The notes under the pieces were generated by a model. That model ran no database searches, was not told the origin of the DNA, and saw only the letters and a program-made list of their open reading frames with translations. From Alentia gelatinosa (Eukaryota > Annelida > Polychaeta > Phyllodocida > Polynoidae): a DNA stretch of 64,000 nucleotides. Location: NCBI GenBank assembly GCA_950022655.1, contig OX465579.1, positions 38,605,950 to 38,669,949 of the forward strand, in the 5' to 3' direction. A program made the position numbers and the translations under genes. This document shows, piece by piece, positions 25,301-31,300 of this stretch (the first letter of the stretch is position 1; every line of letters begins with the position of its first letter).

Positions 25301-28300
25301 TACACTGGATACATCGCCAATGAATATACACCATTCATTTTGGTTTGCTACATATTCTCACTCGGCTTTGCCTTGTTGGATTACTCCGGAACCAAAACTT
25401 ATGGCATATTTTCAGTGACCCTGGATCTTGATCTTGATGCAGTCCCTTCTTAATCTTCTACAGCATTGAGTCATGGCTGTCTGTGAACAAGCTATGTCCA
25501 GTTTTGGGGGTTACAGTATGCTGAAGTTATCAGTAGTTGCACTAATGCAAGATTAAAGCAGTGATTAACGTGAGGAAATGGGCTTCTCTACTTTCTATTG
25601 TATACTGCAAAATCATCTACATATCCTGAGTAGGGGCTTGTCGTATGACGCTTCCCTAAGGAGTTACTTAATGTCTTACAGATTGGAATGCTGTCACTAG
25701 GCTACCCAAAGGTAAATTTCCAAGTGGCCAACAATCTCGCTCACAAGATGCTCTTAGAACATGTCCGAGAGCGGGTGACGTCACATGCTGATGAGCTAAG
25801 GGTCGAGCGTCCACTCAGTGTTCAGCAACCGGCTCAAAAGAAAATGGCTTTCCAGGTTGGGAAAACTTTCATTTTATCCGTTTGCTACTATATTCTAACA
25901 TGGTTATGGTCTAATCAATAACTATCATTAGAATAATCAAATTCATTCTTTAAATGAATAGGAAAAAATACGAATCCATAACCGTTCTGTCATAGATATC
26001 AAGTCGCATGCAAATAAAAGCAAATTCAGATTTTAGGTGAAACATGGAATTATGAGACCAGTCCAAGGCAGCTGACATTCTCCAGTCTATTAAGAAAATA
26101 TAGCCTACCTTACCTGAATGAAGAGAATAACCCTGTGATTCTAGTTAGTAGGTAATAATTGTGAGGTTTTGATTGTCTTATATTATTTGTTCCACAGGAG
26201 TTGTATGAACTGGCCCAACGCAAGTTTCTCAGGCAAATTTCATCGTACACAGAGTTCACGGACCCGTACCCGCGTCTATTTGTAGTGGACTTAAACTACG
26301 ACCCAACGGCTGGTGAGCAGCAGGTAAATATCGTAGAGAAACATCATTCGATCATATTCTCCATCAATACTTTACCATGACTACTCTTCATGATGATTCT
26401 AGAGCAAGATTTAAAAGAAACAGTATATATAAATGAGCTTTCACTGAATGGAGATGGCACTTCGGTCAAATCTTAAATTTAAAATATTTTTTGTTGTAAA
26501 AGTAGCATCAGCTGCAGGTGCAATGTTTTAGTCCCGTCTTCGCAAAATTAAAGTCAAGACAAAGTAAATGTTATTCAATTATATTATATGTTTAGGGGAA
26601 AGCCGGTTTAGATGACCTGGATATTGAAGTGGACTTTGATAAACGAGACACCAAACAACTGTCAGTGGATAATATGGAGACCGGGATGTTCTGTATCAAG
26701 ACGCTGTGTGAGCATGAAGGGGTAAGATAGATTCCTACTAATAAAGACATTTAAATAGCAACAGTTATATATGTCAACTGCCATGAATCTTACTTTTCCG
26801 TACATTCCCATCGTCCCCATAAACAAAATACATGATGTTTATCTTTGCTTTTGAAGTCTTGGATTTTAAAGCGAATATTTAGCAGTGCCATACAGGTAAT
26901 TAACTTCCTCTATTTTTTTTTATTTGCTTCATTTCTTTACTTCATAATTCCATTACTATGAGATATTGCTGAGAAGTTGTTATCTGCTTAGGGCTGGCAC
27001 TCAGTAACAAGCGGCGTATCAGTGGAGATCGGTGGAACTAGCTTAGCGAAGATGTGGCAGATGACAGCACCATACATGGCTTGCATCTTGGCCATACTGA
27101 AACACTCAGAAATCAACCTACACATTATACAGCATCCTGATGGCAGCAGAGTGCTGCAGCTGCTGGAGAAGGTAGGTTCGGAAAAGATAACACAAGGCAG
27201 GTCTGCTTGTTTTATCTCACCCCTAGTATTTTTGCCCCATAGGCTGAACATTACGAACTCGTTCTCCATGCCACTGCAAGTATTGCAGTCCGTTCTCCAT
27301 ATCCTGTGTGTCGTGAATTCTTTTAGAGTGAACAGGGGTGAGATAAACAGGAAGCAACTCGTTTCGGTCAAAGAACTCATTCTCCAACTCGTTTGAATGC
27401 TACATGATATTCACTCGGCTGTCGCCTCGTTCGTTTCACTCCGCATCAAACTCGCGGAGAACCACAACTTTGACCAAAACTTGTTAGTTTCTTCTTAAAT
27501 CTTCAATTATAACCCAGCGTATACTAAAACATGTAATTAAATTTTGTCCTGAATAAATGTACTGGAATGTGGTTAGTTTATGCTAGTTAAGCGTAATCAT
27601 TAATTCTTGGAAAAAACAATCACCTAAACCTTTCATACACTGTCGATATTCTTTGCTGTAACAACGCCTAATACTCGAAAAAATGCGTCTGTTCATAAAT
27701 TATGGTCACGACGCCATTGATGTTAATAGAAAGAGGGTCACCAGATTCTAGCGAGTTTATTTTCTGGTCCTCCGATAATTCAATTTTATTTGTAGAAAGC
27801 CGGTTTGCAACCACAAGTGGACTTGAAACCACTGTACACTCTCATAAGGGAGTATGTTATGGCCAAAGACAGCACCTTGACTCGTGGTGGACTTGCAAGG
27901 TGAGCATCTATTTTACAAATAGAATATAATGGAAATTCAGACAAAATGAAAACAGCATAGATCATGAAAGCTGTCTAGTTAAATGGCTTGCAACATAAGA
28001 TCAGTCGTGGGAAGTAGGTTTATGAAAGGGTAGGACATGTCTTCTCATAGAAAATAAAGTGAAGAGAAGAAATAACGTTACTATTGGATTAAATTATCAG
28101 AAAGGTTACATATTCTGCAGATATCTTGTTAAGCCAATCAAGTCATCGCGCTGTAGACTGGGAAAATCATTATAGGGTCGTCCCTTTAAGTGCAATACAT
28201 GTGTACGTAAATTTGGGTTTTCTCATTGATTGATTTTCCTTAAGTTCAATTCCTCAGACATACACATACATATATTTGCATATGAGTGTGTGAGCTTAAG

Positions 28301-31300
28301 ATATCTATCCATTTGAAAACTACATATTGGCGGGCGCGGCCAGGTGTAAACCTAGTGTGTATTGATGTATTGCAGGTGCTACCTGCCGAGTGGGAAGGTA
28401 CTCTGGCTGTGTGAGGAGCACCGGGCGGAGGCGCGGATTACTGTGCTCACGGAGGAGGAAGTGCCGCCGCCCACCGACGTCCTCACCGACACGCCCGAGG
28501 CCGTGCTGCAGGCCGGACTCAGCGCCGTGACCAGCTCTATGGAGGCCACCGCCAAAGACAAGGGTGGTCAGTACAGACACCATTTACACCCCACTTATGT
28601 TCGGTTTCCGGTAGATGTTCTCGGTTTGGGGGGGGGGGGGGGGGTGAGGGGTGGAGAACAGCAATTTTAATTCGGTATGGCGTGGTGGGGAGTTAGCTCA
28701 GTGGTTAGGGCACTAGACTTGTAATCCCAGGGTTGTAGGACTGTGTGGAGTTCCGAGTCCCACTGCAGCCACTGTTCTCCTTTACCACCAGCAGTGGTAG
28801 ATTTACTGCTATATCAAAGGTCAATCCTTCTCATACCATCCTATGTGGTGTGGGAAGGAAAAGGAACTCTCACCTCGGTAAATGCATAGGGTGGGATTTC
28901 TACCTGAATAGATTTGATCACCACCCTGTGGTGTAAAAAAAAAAGACCTTGAGAAAGTCTGGTAAGGAACTATTATGGTTGACTGGATGTTAAATCAAAC
29001 GAAACAAACAAAAATCTGTATGCAATAGGAGCAAAGATTCCTGATACACATATTACCTTGACTTATATGCTACTAGCATCCTCTCCAATAGGAGGTCACG
29101 CCAGCCTCCGAATTCAATGGGTCCTATTTAGCTGGAGGTTGAAGCTCTGTCTAGTAAACATGCATGTTATGTTTGTTACCAGCAGGTGCAACGTTGATCT
29201 TATAGGTTATGGCTATAGCTTACTGTTATACCCTGCTTGCAAAGTCATTAGGTGACCTTACCACATTTTTGCTTTTTTATGGCTATACAAGTACAGATAG
29301 GAATATGATTTATGTTTTGGACAAGTTTTATGGCAATACAACATCTTACTTTAACTATATAGCATTTTGATATGGATTAAGAATAAAGTGATTTCAGTGT
29401 GGGGGACAGGTCACGGGTCCATTTTGTTAAGAAATCCTTCATGGACATATTTCTACCCCTAAAACTGGTTCAATCATAATAAGGTATGCCTCATTTGAAA
29501 GAGACTGCAAAACAGCAGTTACCGTAAAACCGCACTTATAAGCCGACCCCCTCCCCCTCCCGACCCTCACGTCAGGAAATGCTATAAGCCGATTCTGGGG
29601 GCATTTCAACTTCAGGAAAACCCCACTTATAAGCCGACCCCACCACTTAAGGGTCCTGCCTCCCCCCCCCCCCCCCCCCCCCCCCATCTTTCTGTAGAAT
29701 TTTCGGTCATAATCATGAACTTTCGTCACATCAGCTCAAAACATTAAATGGTGGCCTGGTATATGGACTATTGTATATGATAAAGTATAGTACCAATATA
29801 GGATATCACATTCTATCTGACAAATTACAACTACCAAAATATTCGCATTTGTATAGATAAGTACAGATAGGAATACGATTTTTCTTTTGGAGAGAAGGTC
29901 ATACCATATCTGACAGTTTTAATTTTTAGTATATTGACATGGATTTTTAGAGAGAAAAAAAAAGAGATTTCAGTTTGGGGGGGGGGGGGGGGGACTTTTG
30001 AGTCACAGTTCCATTTTTATGAACTCTTTTAGGGACATATTTCTATCTGTAAAACTGGTTCAATCATGATTTGATTTGTCTCATTTGAAAGAGAATAAAA
30101 AAGGTGCTAGGAAGTAGAATTTTTTAGGTAGATTCTATATTTACTGAGATGTTCAAGTATTTGTTAAAAGAGGGGGGATTTGTGGTGAAATTGGCATACT
30201 CAACCACATGTTGTCAAATTGATTTACATTCAGCATTTGTGTAATGTTTACCATCTCCATATGTGGCACTGACAGTTGCTTATCATTTATCATATTTACA
30301 CACAAACAGAAGTTAAAATGGTTCATAACTTTGTTTTAGGAATCAGTCAAGACCCAGTCAAATGATATTGTTTTGTAAAATCATTTGCAATGTCATTTAC
30401 CACCATATATTGGTTTGAACTACTTTATTGGTGTATATAGAAACAAAGTTTTTGTTGGACCACATGGGCAGGCAGCATGCAGACAGGTCTGTGTGCACTC
30501 ATCCATGAGGCAAAATTGTTTTGTATGTAGGCATTGTAGGGGATTGGCAATTGAATCCCCTACAAGTAGCTAAATAAATGTGTGCACTGATCCATGAAAT
30601 ACTGTGTTCACAGAGGAATAGACCTTTAAATAGCCAATCAATGCAGGTCCTTCCCTATTCATGGATTCCCTCCCTCCCTTCGTTAGAAATAAGATATCAA
30701 AATATTTTCAGTCAAAAGTTCTAAACATGTGTTAAGCTACTTTTAGTGAGTTTTAAATGCGTCCACCTGCTCATTTGGCCTTTTAAAGGCCAATGATTCT
30801 ATTTGAAAATGCACACTTAGCTCTTGTTTAGGTAAAAGATACACCTGCTATTCCTGTATTTTTGGCTAATTTCATAAAGGGGGGGGGGGGGGGGTGAAGC
30901 AGGTGAATAAGTGGTTGGTTTATTCAGCATATTCACAGACAAATTAAGTCACAATTGTTCCTAATCATGTTCTAGTAATCAGAGAAGGTGTTTTGAGGGA
31001 TGGTGAATTGCTAAAATTATCGGAAATATCATTTTTCCATTAAGTGGGAAACACAGTCAGCCATCTTGAAAAGCACATGGCAAGTTCAAGAATGACATTA
31101 CATGTATTTGACAAAGTAAACTACAGATTATTGGTCAGTTATATGCCTAAATGAATATCAGTTTTCAAGTATCAAATTAGTGTATGTAGTGACAAAAGTT
31201 CTGTTAAGTTTATTAGACTGTTGGATAACACTCACTGCTGCAGGTGAAATAGGGGATCCTCCAAAAGCCCACCCACCATGCTGTATACTCTGCCATCTAG

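Noticed and set aside
27022..27396. Continuation of the Roco exon to 27,396
   Set aside because: The tail after 27,171 is family G repeat; the donor gtaggt at 27,172 and the matching downstream exon explain the coding part.
28320..28583. 87-codon open frame on the - strand
   Set aside because: Antisense shadow of a GC-rich Roco exon.
28684..28760. Functional tRNA gene (TGT anticodon-like)
   Set aside because: The A and B boxes fit, but the anticodon arm and acceptor stem do not pair properly, and the sequence continues into a dispersed SINE body and tail.
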